Shown: positions 15,828-23,294 of the stretch, one piece after another
Position numbering within the stretch: the first letter of the stretch is position 1
Layout of the letters: each line of letters starts with the position of its first letter
NCBI GenBank assembly: GCA_024762395.1
Contig: JANTHP010000012.1
Coordinates: 1 to 32,303, forward strand
DNA length: 32,303 nt
Origin: Anaerolineae bacterium
GTDB taxonomy: Bacteria > Chloroflexota > Anaerolineae > Promineifilales > Promineifilaceae
Direction: 5' to 3'
The notes under the pieces: generated by a model
The model's input: the letters and a program-made list of their open reading frames with translations, nothing else
The model's database searches: none
Told to the model about the DNA's origin: nothing
Position numbers and translations under genes: made by a program

Positions 15828-16088
15828 TCAACGGCCGTTACCGATTAATCGTTCCCGGCGTTGGAGCGCCATACTTGCCATCACAAGCGTCATGCCGATG
15901 ACTACCAGCCCCAAAAGCAGCCAACTGCTCCCAGTCGCTGCCAATAATGGGTGGGAAACGGCCGTTGCCGCCGCCGGCCCTTCATCCACTCCCAACATAG
16001 TCTGCGGCGTCATGATGGGAATGAGCATACTAACAACAAACATCCAGATGAATAGAACAAATTTTGTGAATAGTGTATTGGCGTGCAT
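15828..16088 (-). CDS. Small two-helix membrane protein, unknown function
   Basis: An 86-residue protein starting MHANTLFTKF; ATG 16088 is preferred because AGGAAG stands 6 bases upstream. Hydrophobic segments FVLFIWMFVVSMLIPIM and SSWLLLGLVVIGMTLVMASM flank a short polar loop, and the C-terminus is basic (RRERL). It has its own terminator and is divergent from the selenothioredoxin gene. No family is recognised. Confidence 0.7.
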   Translation of the reverse strand: MHANTLFTKFVLFIWMFVVSMLIPIMTPQTMLGVDEGPAAATAVSHPLLAATGSSWLLLGLVVIGMTLVMASMALQRRERLIGNGR

Positions 16089-16256
16089 TTGATACTTCCT
16101 GCAATGAGATTTTGGTTGTTTTACCGGCTGCAACCAGCTGAAACCGGTTCCATTCGCTTCTGATTTATAATGTACTGGGAACGTGGGCAGAACTCAATAG
16201 AGTAAAAGTCCTAAACCGGTTTGTCCCCCGACTGTGAATCCGTTACACTGGCGGTT

Positions 16257-16745
16257 ATGGAAACAATCAACCAGTATTCAGCCGTTTTTGCGCTGATTTT
16301 TCCATTGGCGCTGTTAGGCATAAGCATCGCATGGCGGAAACGGCCGTTCCTCAGCCGAACCGCGCTCATCATAGGGCTGCTGCTGCTAATTGGCATCGGC
16401 TACTTTCTATTACAACCCGAAGCCAACAACACCGCGCCGGACCAGGCCCTTGCCCTGTTGGACACGCCGCCCGGCCAGCCTGTTTTCATCGAATTGTATT
16501 CTGATTATTGAGTGGCCTGCCTGCAGGCGCGGCCCATCGTGGATGGGCTGGAAGCAGAATGGGGCGAGGAAGTACAGGTTATGCGGCTAAATGTGCATGG
16601 CGCTGGGGTTGAACCGCTTTTGCAGCAGCTCAATTTCCGATTTACGCCCACGTTTGTTTTGCTGAGTGACGGCAGCGAGGTTTGGCGCAGTGTTGGTTCG
16701 CTGGACCCAGATGCAGTGAAACAAGCGGTTTCCGCACAGCCATAA
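16257..16745 (+). CDS. Membrane-anchored thioredoxin-like protein, predicted selenoprotein (in-frame TGA at codon 85)
   Basis: The ORF track splits this gene into 16221-16511 and 16512-16745. Reading through TGA 16509-16511 gives one 162-residue protein: two membrane helices (about 8-25 and 33-51) joined by RKRPFLSR, then a thioredoxin fold ELYSDY-U-VACLQARPIVDGLE with cis-Pro FTPTFVLL. The TGA stands exactly at the first Cys of the CXXC active site, giving U85-V-A-C88. A SECIS-like hairpin follows (16530-16550). By the positive-inside rule the redox domain is extracytoplasmic. Likely role: thiol-disulfide reduction, perhaps of CXXCH cysteines during cytochrome c maturation given the adjacent multihaem genes. 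The alternative is a nonsense mutation in a former CVAC protein. ATG 16257 is chosen over TTG 16221. Confidence 0.75.
16530..16550 (+). promoter_or_regulatory. Candidate bacterial SECIS element
   Basis: GCCCATC and GATGGGC pair exactly around GTG, and the stem extends by a G-U and a C-G pair to 9 bp. The apical loop begins 27 bases after the TGA codon and is G-rich, within the range described for bacterial SECIS hairpins. It lies inside the coding sequence, as expected for bacteria. Confidence 0.6.
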
Positions 16746-16750
16746 CCGGC

Positions 16751-17701
16751 ATGTCTGAATCTTCAGTCTCCAATCTCCAATCGCCAACCGCGCGCCATGT
16801 CCACCTCTTTTTTATGGATGGCGTAGGGCTGGGCGGTTCTGATCCGGCGGTGAATCCGTTTGTCACGGCCGTTCTCCCCAATTTAACCGGTTTGCTGGGC
16901 GAGAATTGGTATTTAGACGGCCGTATCACCACCCACCGCGCCAGCCTCATCCCCACCGATGCCAATTTAGGCATGCCGGGCCGCCCCCAAAGCGCCACCG
17001 GGCAGGCCGCTATTCTTACCGGACGCAACGTCCCCCAGCTCGTGGGCGAACATTACGGGCCAAAACCGAATACGGCCGTTGCCAACATCATCCGCGAAGG
17101 CACACTTTTCCACGCTGTAACCGCCGCCGGTGGACAGGCCGCCCTCATCACCCCATACCCACAGCCCTATTTTGACGCCATCCACAGCGGCAAACGCCTC
17201 TATTCCAGCGTCCCCCTGGCGGCGGTCAGCGCCGGATTATCCTTGATGACGACGGATGATTTGCGCAACGGCCGTGCCGTCAGCCCCGGCTTTACCGGGC
17301 AAGGCTGGCATGATCATCTGGGTTACACCGACATCCCCCTCCTTACCCTACCCGAAGCCGGACAGCGCATCGCCGCCATCGCCCAAACCTACCATTTCAG
17401 CTTCTTTGAACATTGGCCCAGCGACCGCAGCGGCCATCGCGGCTCACTAGCGCAAGCCGTCAGCCACCTGGAAATGCTCGACGCCGCCATTGGCGGCCTG
17501 CTTGACGCCTGGGACGACAAACACGGCTTACTCATCATCACCAGCGATCATGGCAACATCGAAGACAAATCCCAACGCCAACATACGCGCAATCCGGTTC
17601 CCACCATCCTCATCGGCCAGGGACATGCCCAATACGCATCGCGCATCCAAACCCTGACCGACATCGCCCCCATTGTAAAAAATCACCTGAGGTTCCCTTA
17701 G
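16751..17701 (+). CDS. Alkaline-phosphatase/phosphoglycerate-mutase superfamily metalloenzyme
   Basis: A 316-residue protein of the metal-dependent phosphatase/phosphomutase superfamily. Visible elements are FMDGVGLGG (metal Asp at 23), SATGQAAILTG (81-91, with the nucleophile Ser/Thr position), the metal-binding DRSGHRG and the late TSDHGNIED. ATG 16751 starts 5 bases after the thioredoxin stop, so the two genes are probably co-transcribed. The first 15 residues (SESSVSNLQSPTAR) are encoded by a heptamer array, so the true start might be later, near MDGVGLGG. The TAG stop lies inside a dispersed repeat, so the last residues are repeat-derived. The substrate is unknown. Confidence 0.8.
   Translation: MSESSVSNLQSPTARHVHLFFMDGVGLGGSDPAVNPFVTAVLPNLTGLLGENWYLDGRITTHRASLIPTDANLGMPGRPQSATGQAAILTGRNVPQLVGEHYGPKPNTAVANIIREGTLFHAVTAAGGQAALITPYPQPYFDAIHSGKRLYSSVPLAAVSAGLSLMTTDDLRNGRAVSPGFTGQGWHDHLGYTDIPLLTLPEAGQRIAAIAQTYHFSFFEHWPSDRSGHRGSLAQAVSHLEMLDAAIGGLLDAWDDKHGLLIITSDHGNIEDKSQRQHTRNPVPTILIGQGHAQYASRIQTLTDIAPIVKNHLRFP
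16753..16795. repeat. Heptamer array inside the 5' end of the metalloenzyme gene
   Basis: The units AGTCTCC/AATCTCC/AATCGCC/AACCGCG are consecutive 7-mers. They encode the peptide SNLQSPT, nearly the same as the NLQSPISN peptide in the giant gene at 26.0-29.2 kb. Confidence 0.7.
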
Positions 17702-17759
17702 ATTTGTCAAATTTAGCCCGTCAAACGCCTGGTCATGCCAAGAAATTTGACAAATCTTT
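17694..17759. repeat. Dispersed hairpin repeat, copy 2
   Basis: AGATTTGTCAAATTT (17700-17714) and AAATTTGACAAATCT (17743-17757) form the same exact inverted arms as the copy at 24-100, with most of the loop (AAACGCCTGGTCATGC) conserved. It provides the stop codon of the upstream gene. Confidence 0.85.
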
Positions 17760-17777
17760 TCGACAACGGTGTATAAT
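17747..17777 (+). promoter_or_regulatory. Possible promoter for the flavin reductase gene
   Basis: TTGACA (17747-17752) is inside the right arm of the repeat and TATAAT (17772-17777) lies 19 bp on, preceded by TG. The spacing is 2 bp longer than ideal. Copy 1 of the repeat keeps the same arrangement. Confidence 0.4.
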
Positions 17778-17866
17778 TTCAAACCACAAACTTGCCCGAC
17801 AAAAAAGAATCGCTTAAGCTTACACCATCACGCATGACAAATGACAAACCACACACGAGGTAAACA

Positions 17867-18355
17867 ATGAACATTGACACCGAAAATTTCCGCGACGCCC
17901 TCCGCCATTTTCCCGCCGGGGTGACGATTGTAACCGTAAAAACGCCCAACGAACCAGAACCGCATGGGCTGACCGTTTCCGCCTTCTCCTCCATTTCGCC
18001 TAATCCGCCGTTGGTCATGGTCACAATTGACCATCGCAACTATGCCCATACGCTGCTGCAACAAGAAGGCGCGACGTTTACCGTTAACTTTTTGGCCCAC
18101 GACCAGGAAGCATTGTCCAATCGGTTTGCCTGGGTAAAGGATGAGGATAGATTTGCAGAAGGGGATTGGGGAACGGCCGTAACCGGCGCCCCCATCCTAA
18201 AAAACGCCCTGGCCTGGCTCGATTGCACCATCCATGAACGGTACGAAGCCGGAACCAACACCATCTACATTGGCAAAATACAAGCCAGCGGCGTCCCCCG
18301 CCCCGACGAAAAGCCCCTCATCTACTGGAATCGAGGCTACAGGCAGCTTAAATAA
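17867..18355 (+). CDS. Flavin reductase family protein (FMN-binding split barrel)
   Basis: A 162-residue protein of the HpaC/flavin-reductase type. It begins with NFRDALRHFPAGVTIVT, followed by HGLTVSAFSSISPNPPLVMVTID (FMN-phosphate-binding stretch), FTVNFLAHDQEALSNRFA and the late LDCTIHERYEAGTNTIYIGKI. These enzymes reduce free FMN or FAD with NAD(P)H, often for a monooxygenase; no partner oxygenase is nearby. It ends with YWNRGYRQLK and its last 8 bases overlap the end of the convergent metallopeptidase gene. Confidence 0.9.
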   Translation: MNIDTENFRDALRHFPAGVTIVTVKTPNEPEPHGLTVSAFSSISPNPPLVMVTIDHRNYAHTLLQQEGATFTVNFLAHDQEALSNRFAWVKDEDRFAEGDWGTAVTGAPILKNALAWLDCTIHERYEAGTNTIYIGKIQASGVPRPDEKPLIYWNRGYRQLK

Positions 18356-18863
18356 GTTGTTCCTCCTCCTCCAAGCCCACCGCCATCAAATACCCCCGCG
18401 CCCGCTCCGTTAACGGGTAGCGATTGACCAACTTCCAAAAACGCGGCCCATGATTCGCCTCCTTCAAATGGGCCAATTCATGCACAATCACATAATCCCG
18501 CACCCACTTAGGCATCGCCGCCAGCCGGTCGCTGATGCGAATCGTTCCCTGAGACGGCGTACAGCTTCCAAACCGTTTTGTTTGATTTTTAACATACCGG
18601 ATGGACTGCCACCGCAGCTTACCGCCAAAATGCCGTTCATTTAAGCGCCGCGCCGCTTTCTCCAGGTCATCATCCGTTTGCGGGATGGGCCGCGTCCGCC
18701 GCTGCAGCCGTTTTTTCAGCTTTTCAATGATGGGAGCCAATGCCTCATCACTCATCTGGGCCGGCGCGCGAACAACAAACGTGCCATTTTTCAATTCAGC
18801 GCTCACCGTTTTACGCCGCCGCGCGCTGCGGATAATTTCAATAGGCCACTCTTGGTTTTCCAT
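18348..18863 (-). CDS. YgjP-like (SprT/DUF45-type) zinc metallopeptidase
   Basis: A 171-residue protein with the zinc site HELAH (H128, E129, H132) and third ligand H138 in NHGPRFW, plus FGSC and SIRYVKNQTKRFGSC upstream, the standard pattern of the YgjP/DUF45 family. It is shorter than typical members (about 230), mainly at the N-terminus. A possible -10 element (TATAAT on the - strand, 18904-18899) stands about 40 bases before the start. The C-terminus EEEEQLI overlaps the flavin reductase gene tail-to-tail. The physiological substrate is unknown. Confidence 0.88.
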   Translation of the reverse strand: MENQEWPIEIIRSARRRKTVSAELKNGTFVVRAPAQMSDEALAPIIEKLKKRLQRRTRPIPQTDDDLEKAARRLNERHFGGKLRWQSIRYVKNQTKRFGSCTPSQGTIRISDRLAAMPKWVRDYVIVHELAHLKEANHGPRFWKLVNRYPLTERARGYLMAVGLEEEEQLI

Positions 18864-18936
18864 CGCACCCTTCTTGTGATTGGTTTTGAACGGCCGTCAT
18901 TATACCAAACCGCCTGAGATGCAAAAACGGGGCCGG

Positions 18937-18964
18937 TTGCCAGCGCTTTACCATGCAGTATAAT
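18937..18964 (+). promoter_or_regulatory. Promoter-like sequence for the chelatase gene
   Basis: TTGCCA (18937-18942) and TATAAT (18959-18964) are spaced 16 bp apart. Transcription from here would leave a leader of about 75 bases containing the mirrored heptamer array at 18968-19030. Confidence 0.55.
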
Positions 18965-18967
18965 TTA

Positions 18968-19030
18968 GTTGCTGGTAACTGGCGGCTGGTCGCTAAGAAT
19001 CAACAACTAACCGCCAACAACTAACTACCA
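18968..19030. repeat. Mirrored heptamer array in the chelatase leader
   Basis: The left arm has TTGCTGG/TAACTGG/CGGCTGG units and the right arm AACAACT/AACCGCC/AACAACT/AACTACC units. The arms are inverse-complementary in part, so the leader RNA could fold into a hairpin before the GGAG ribosome-binding site. Confidence 0.7.
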
Positions 19031-19046
19031 ATTTTCGGAGAAAACT

Positions 19047-20150
19047 ATGGCACGTCGAGCAGTATTTCCCTTCACAGCAATCGTAGGACAAGAGCGCATG
19101 AAACGAGCGTTGGTACTAAACGCCGTCAGCCCGCAAATCGGCGGCGTACTCATTCGCGGCGAACGCGGCACAGCCAAATCCACCGCCGCCCGCGCCCTGG
19201 CCGCCCTGCTGCCAGACATCGAAGTCATCGCCGGCTGCCGTTTCGGCTGCGCCCCCAGCCGCCCCAACGAATGGTGCGACGACTGCCGCCGCCTGCACAG
19301 CGACGGCAAATTTGAAGTCGCCACCCGCCGCACACCATTTGTAGACTTACCCGTCAGCGCTACCGAAGACCGGGTAGTCGGTACATTAGACATTGAACAG
19401 GCCATTCAAAAAGGGGAAAAACATTTTGAACCGGGCGTATTGGCCTCGGCGAATCGCGGTTTGTTATACGTAGATGAAGTAAACCTCCTCGACGACCACG
19501 TAGTAGATTTGCTGTTGGATTCGGCGGCGATGGGCGTGAATGTGGTAGAACGCGAAGGAATCAGCTTCACCCACCCGGCCAAATTCATCCTGGTGGGCAC
19601 AATGAACCCGGAAGAAGGGGACATTCGACCGCAGCTTTTAGATCGTTTTGCCTTTTCAGCCCATATCACCGGGTTGGCCGATACACAGCAGCGCGTCCAA
19701 ATCATGGAACGCCGCATCGCTTTTGAAATGGACCCTGATGGTTTCCGCGAGCAGTGGGCCGACCAGGAAAAGCAGCTTTCCGACCAGATTTACAATGCAC
19801 GTAAAATCTTGAATCGGGTTCGATACACCCGCCGCGACCTTATTTCAATCGCCGGTTTAACCTCTTCAATGAATGTAGACGGCCATCGCGCCGATTTGGT
19901 GATTTTACGCGGAGCGCAGGCGTTAGCAGCGCTGGACGGCCGTGAATACATCAACGATCAAGACATTATTCTGGCGGCTGAGTTGGCGCTGCCTCATCGG
20001 GTAAAGGGACGGCCGTTCCAAGACGCCAGCGTCAGCGCCTACGAACTGGAAGAACAACTCCAAGACGTGCAGCAAGAAATGGGCATCGGCGAAGAAGGCG
20101 AATCCACCGACGAGCAAATGGACGCCGAAAACGTAAAAAAAAAGCCCTAG
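19047..20150 (+). CDS. Chelatase AAA+ subunit, zero-frame product (ChlI/BchI-like)
   Basis: A 367-residue AAA+ ATPase of the magnesium/cobalt chelatase I type. Walker A GERGTAKST is at 38-46, a four-Cys cluster (C62, C66, C75, C78) lies in the insert, Walker B LLYVDEVNLL is at 137-146, and GTMNPEEGDIRPQLLDRFA contains sensor 1 and the arginine finger region. GGAG before ATG 19047 supports the start. The frame ends KKKP-stop directly after an A9 run, and the -1 frame continues with a linker and VWA domain. This product would serve as the small ATPase subunit if frameshifting is partial. No large CobN/BchH subunit is in the window. Confidence 0.88.
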   Translation: MARRAVFPFTAIVGQERMKRALVLNAVSPQIGGVLIRGERGTAKSTAARALAALLPDIEVIAGCRFGCAPSRPNEWCDDCRRLHSDGKFEVATRRTPFVDLPVSATEDRVVGTLDIEQAIQKGEKHFEPGVLASANRGLLYVDEVNLLDDHVVDLLLDSAAMGVNVVEREGISFTHPAKFILVGTMNPEEGDIRPQLLDRFAFSAHITGLADTQQRVQIMERRIAFEMDPDGFREQWADQEKQLSDQIYNARKILNRVRYTRRDLISIAGLTSSMNVDGHRADLVILRGAQALAALDGREYINDQDIILAAELALPHRVKGRPFQDASVSAYELEEQLQDVQQEMGIGEEGESTDEQMDAENVKKKP

Positions 20151-21088
20151 ATTCTGAATCCAGCGAGGGGGCCGAAACGGCCCAAACCGAAGCCGGCCCC
20201 CAAACCATCCCCCACACCCCCCAAGAAGGGCATTGGTGGGAAGGCGGGCAAAAAGTCCAATCCACCCAGGAATTTACCGCCCGCCGCCTGGACACCCAGC
20301 TAGACAAACTTACCCGCAAACAAGCCGGCCGCCGCTCCCAAACCAAAACAGAGCGTAAACGCGGCCATTACATCCGCGCCCGCATCCCCCAAAAAGACAA
20401 AATCACCGATTTAGCCTTCGACGCCACCCTGCGCGCCGCCGCCCCCTACCAAAAACAGCGCGACCGCTCCCAACTGGCGCTCTCCCTCAAAAAGCAAGAT
20501 TTGCGCGAAAAAGTGCGCGTCCGCCGCTCCGCCAACCTCATTTTATTTGTCGTAGATGCCAGTTGGAGCATGGCCGTCGCCGAACGCATGGAAGCGACAA
20601 AGGGCGCCATCATGTCCCTGCTGACAGATGCGTACCAACGGCGCGACCGGGTGGGCTTGATTGTGTTTAACAAAAATGACGCTAAACTGGTTCTACCGCC
20701 GACCAATTCGGTTCAGTTGGCAAAAGATGCGCTGGTGGATGTGGCTGTAGGCGGCAAAACGCCCCTTTCGGCCGGATTGATGATGGCCTATGACGTATTC
20801 CGCAAAGAATCCTACACCCATCCCGATGTGATTCCGATGATGATTTTGCTGACCGACGGCGCAGGCAATGTGAGTTTATCAGATTTGCCGCCCCAGCAAG
20901 AAGCGCATCGCATCGCCCAACTCATCCGCGATGAAAATGTGCGCTCGGTGGTCATCAACATGGAACACGCCGCCTTCGATCAAGGGTTAGCGCAGCTCCT
21001 GGCCGATAACCTGGACGCCCCCTGCCATTCGCTGGCCGATTTACGCGCCGATACGTTGTACCAAACAGTAATTGATGAGATGGAGTGA
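19047..21088 (+). CDS. chlD: Full-length chelatase AAA+/VWA protein made by -1 frameshift (ChlD-like)
   Basis: A shift to the -1 frame at the A run (20135-20143) joins the AAA+ domain to ...KKKALDSESSEGAETAQ..., a low-complexity linker of about 130 residues, and then a von Willebrand A domain. The total is 680 residues, a normal length for ChlD/BchD-like proteins. The VWA metal site DASWS begins near residue 504, with KTPLSAGL and LLTDGAGN after it. The second ORF has no plausible start of its own: the track's start at 20501 lies in the conserved RVRRSANLILFVVDAS block. The protein should act with a large chelatase subunit to insert Mg or Co into a tetrapyrrole. A plain frameshift mutation is the alternative. 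Confidence 0.8.
20138..20144 (+). promoter_or_regulatory. Slippery heptamer A AAA AAG
   Basis: In the zero frame the bases read A AAA AAG followed by CCC TAG, the same -1 slippery heptamer used in E. coli dnaX. A hairpin GGGCCG-AAA-CGGCCC (20169-20183) lies 24 bases downstream, and GGGGGCC (20167-20173) could alternatively pair with GGCCCCC (20195-20201). Confidence 0.7.
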
Positions 21089-21093
21089 ATACT

Positions 21094-21162
21094 AAAGGCG
21101 AAAGGATGAAGGATGAAGGATGAAGAAGAATGATTTCAGCTTTCAGCTTTCAGCCTTCTTTT
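21094..21162. repeat. Heptamer array at the convergent chelatase/glycosyltransferase junction
   Basis: AAGGATG is repeated three times and CTTTCAG three times. The second set encodes, on the - strand, the last residues LKAES and the stop codon of the glycosyltransferase. Confidence 0.75.
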
Positions 21163-22101
21163 CCGCCGCTGCCAAAGGCCGACGGGGTAGCCGAGCATTT
21201 TGGCAACATCGCCAACGAGGCGGATGATGGGGATGAGGGCGAGGGCGCGGGCGCGGGCGGGGGGACGCCAGCCCCAGGTGTTATTCCAAACGCGCTGGGC
21301 GGGGCGGCGGCTGTAAGCGCCAATGCCCAGCGCAAGCAGCAGCCATCCCCAGATTTTCTCGCGCCAAATGAGCCGCAAAATAACCGGTAAGCCGAGAAAG
21401 TAAGTGATGAAGCGGATGGCGTGTCGTTTGCGCCAGAGGTCGGCTTTGCCGTCGCCGCGGGCGTAGAGGTAGTATTGGCGGAAGAAGGCGCGCAGGCTGC
21501 CGCGTGGCCGAAAGTAGGCAACGGCCGTATCCACAAAGGCGAATTTGCCATATTTTTCCCGTAGGGCCAGGTCAAATATCAAATCTTCGCTGTAATCGAG
21601 CCATTCCGGGTAGCCGCCAACCGCTTCCCAGGCGCTTTTGAGAAAGGCGACAGAGCGGCTGGAGGGCAGGAATTTTTCCGGGTCAATATCCTGTCGGGCG
21701 GGGAGAACGGTGGAACCCATAACGACTTCGAAGTCAGTGTAGGGGTCAGACTCAAACCAGCCGCTGGCAACGGCCGTTTCTCCCGCTTCAATCGGCCTGA
21801 CCAAATCCTCCAGCCAGTACGGCGACAAAATCACCCCTGCATCCGTAGCGGCGATGATGGGGCCGGATGCGGCGGCGATGGCCCGGTTACGCCCCTGGCT
21901 GATGTTAGCGCCGGGGGCGACGATGATTTTTAACGGCAGCCATTGGGTGTATTCCGCCAACACATCCAGCGTGTTATCAGTCGAACCGCCATCGCAAATA
22001 ACAACCTCGTCGGGCAGCCGGGTTTGTTGGATAAGGGAATCGAGTAACGGCCGTATCGCCTCCCCTTCATTCATAACAGTGACAATCACAGAAGTAAGCA
22101 T
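21136..22101 (-). CDS. Family 2 glycosyltransferase
   Basis: A 321-residue GT-A fold glycosyltransferase. MLTSVIVTVMNEGEAIRPLLDSL is the usual N-terminus, followed by ICDGGSTDNT (nucleotide-sugar Asp pair), ISQGRNRAIAAASGPIIAATDAG (the DxD-like region) and EDLIFDLALREKYG (catalytic ED). Two hydrophobic helices near the C-terminus (about 228-260) suggest membrane attachment. It is transcribed opposite to the neighbouring envelope genes. The acceptor is unknown. The C-terminal RRKRRLKAES is partly heptamer-derived. Confidence 0.88.
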   Translation of the reverse strand: MLTSVIVTVMNEGEAIRPLLDSLIQQTRLPDEVVICDGGSTDNTLDVLAEYTQWLPLKIIVAPGANISQGRNRAIAAASGPIIAATDAGVILSPYWLEDLVRPIEAGETAVASGWFESDPYTDFEVVMGSTVLPARQDIDPEKFLPSSRSVAFLKSAWEAVGGYPEWLDYSEDLIFDLALREKYGKFAFVDTAVAYFRPRGSLRAFFRQYYLYARGDGKADLWRKRHAIRFITYFLGLPVILRLIWREKIWGWLLLALGIGAYSRRPAQRVWNNTWGWRPPARARALALIPIIRLVGDVAKMLGYPVGLWQRRKRRLKAES

Positions 22102-22153
22102 ATCTTTGCACTATAACCCCGTATCATTTAATAAGCTACGGATTTCATGAGAT

Positions 22154-22210
22154 TGCAGCAACTCCAATTCTAAACGATGTCTGATACCGATCCCAGAATT
22201 AGAATTGCTG
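22154..22210. repeat. Inverted repeat before the UPF0104 gene
   Basis: GCAGCAA and AATTCTAA on the left match TTAGAATTGCTGC on the right in inverse orientation. The palindrome lies in the divergent promoter space between the glycosyltransferase and UPF0104 genes. A TATAAT (22251-22256) follows, with no good -35 sequence. Confidence 0.5.
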
Positions 22211-22265
22211 CTCGCAGCGTCAGAAAATACCGACGCGCCGCCCAATATGTTATAATTTCCCGCTT

Positions 22266-23294
22266 ATGCTAAAGAACAAAAAGGTACGCGGCATCCTGCA
22301 AATACTTTTGAGTCTGGCCCTGTTAGCCTGGTTAATTCAGCGGGCGGGCTTAAAGGAAGTTTTGGACACTCTATCCACCATTCGGTGGAACTGGTACGCG
22401 CTTGCCTTTTCCCTTTTTTTGCTCAATGTCGTCATTCGCGCTTACCGCTGGTATGTTTTGCTGCATTCGTTGAATGATCGCCCCTCTTTCCGGCATCTGG
22501 TTTATCTATATTTTGTGGGCTTTTTTGCCAACAACTTCATTCCGTCCGGTTTTGGCGGCGATGTCATCAAGGTGATGGGGCTGCGCCAGGCGTATGGCCG
22601 AGGGGCGGAGGCGTTGAGTTCGGTTATGATGGACCGATTGACAGGCCTGCTTGGTTCTGCGCTCATCGCCCTGATCGCTTTAATCGGTAACAGCCTGGGA
22701 CATGTAACGGCCGTTTCCCTCCCCGGCGCATTGTGGGCCGCTATTGCCGTCATCAGCGGCGGCATCCCCATTAGTTTTTTAATCCTTCGTTGGACCAATC
22801 CATCCCACATCATTGCCAAACGGCTGCCGGCCCTTCAACGCCTACCAAAATATGACAAATTCGAGCAGTTGGTAGATACCGTCAACCGGTATCCCATCTC
22901 CGCCTTGACACAATCATTATTGACCAGTCTGCCATTTACAGTAAGTTTGATCATATTGCAATACAGCATTGCCCGCGCTCTGGACGTTCATCTCTCAATT
23001 TTCACCTTTGCCTTGTTCGTTCCCGTCATTTCAATCATCAACCTGCTGCCATTGTCATTTAACGGATTGGGCGTGCGTGAAGGCGTGTATCAATTTTTGT
23101 TCGTCCCCATTGGCGTACCCAATGCCACCGCGATTGCGATGTCGCTGGCTTTTTATCTTCTACGGTTTACCACGGGCTTGATTGGGGGCGTGATGTACGC
23201 CCTCCAGAGCATATTAAACCTCGCCCCTACCATGCAGCCCGATTTACAAACTGACATACAATCTCAAACGCCAGTTGAATCTGGTACAAAATAA
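22266..23294 (+). CDS. UPF0104/lysylphosphatidylglycerol-synthase-TM family membrane protein
   Basis: A 342-residue protein with about eight membrane helices. Conserved family features include the LLSLALLAWLIQRAG start, NVVIRAYRWYVLL, FFANNFIPSGFGGDVIKV, SSVMMDRLTGLLGS and NLLPLSFNGLGVREGVYQFLF. These proteins are the flippase-like membrane part of MprF or stand-alone AglD2-like proteins involved in envelope lipid or glycan transport. The stop overlaps the next start (TAATG), indicating an operon with the phosphatase-superfamily and glycosyltransferase genes. Confidence 0.88.
   Translation: MLKNKKVRGILQILLSLALLAWLIQRAGLKEVLDTLSTIRWNWYALAFSLFLLNVVIRAYRWYVLLHSLNDRPSFRHLVYLYFVGFFANNFIPSGFGGDVIKVMGLRQAYGRGAEALSSVMMDRLTGLLGSALIALIALIGNSLGHVTAVSLPGALWAAIAVISGGIPISFLILRWTNPSHIIAKRLPALQRLPKYDKFEQLVDTVNRYPISALTQSLLTSLPFTVSLIILQYSIARALDVHLSIFTFALFVPVISIINLLPLSFNGLGVREGVYQFLFVPIGVPNATAIAMSLAFYLLRFTTGLIGGVMYALQSILNLAPTMQPDLQTDIQSQTPVESGTK

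Noticed and set aside
16512-16745. Separate thioredoxin-like gene starting with GTG right after the TGA
   Set aside because: It would lack the first strand, the first helix start and the first active-site residue of the fold; read-through of TGA explains both parts better.
20501-21088. Independent VWA gene starting at TTG 20501
   Set aside because: The start lies inside the conserved pre-VWA block and the same frame is open back to the A9 run, so it is part of the frameshifted chelatase gene.
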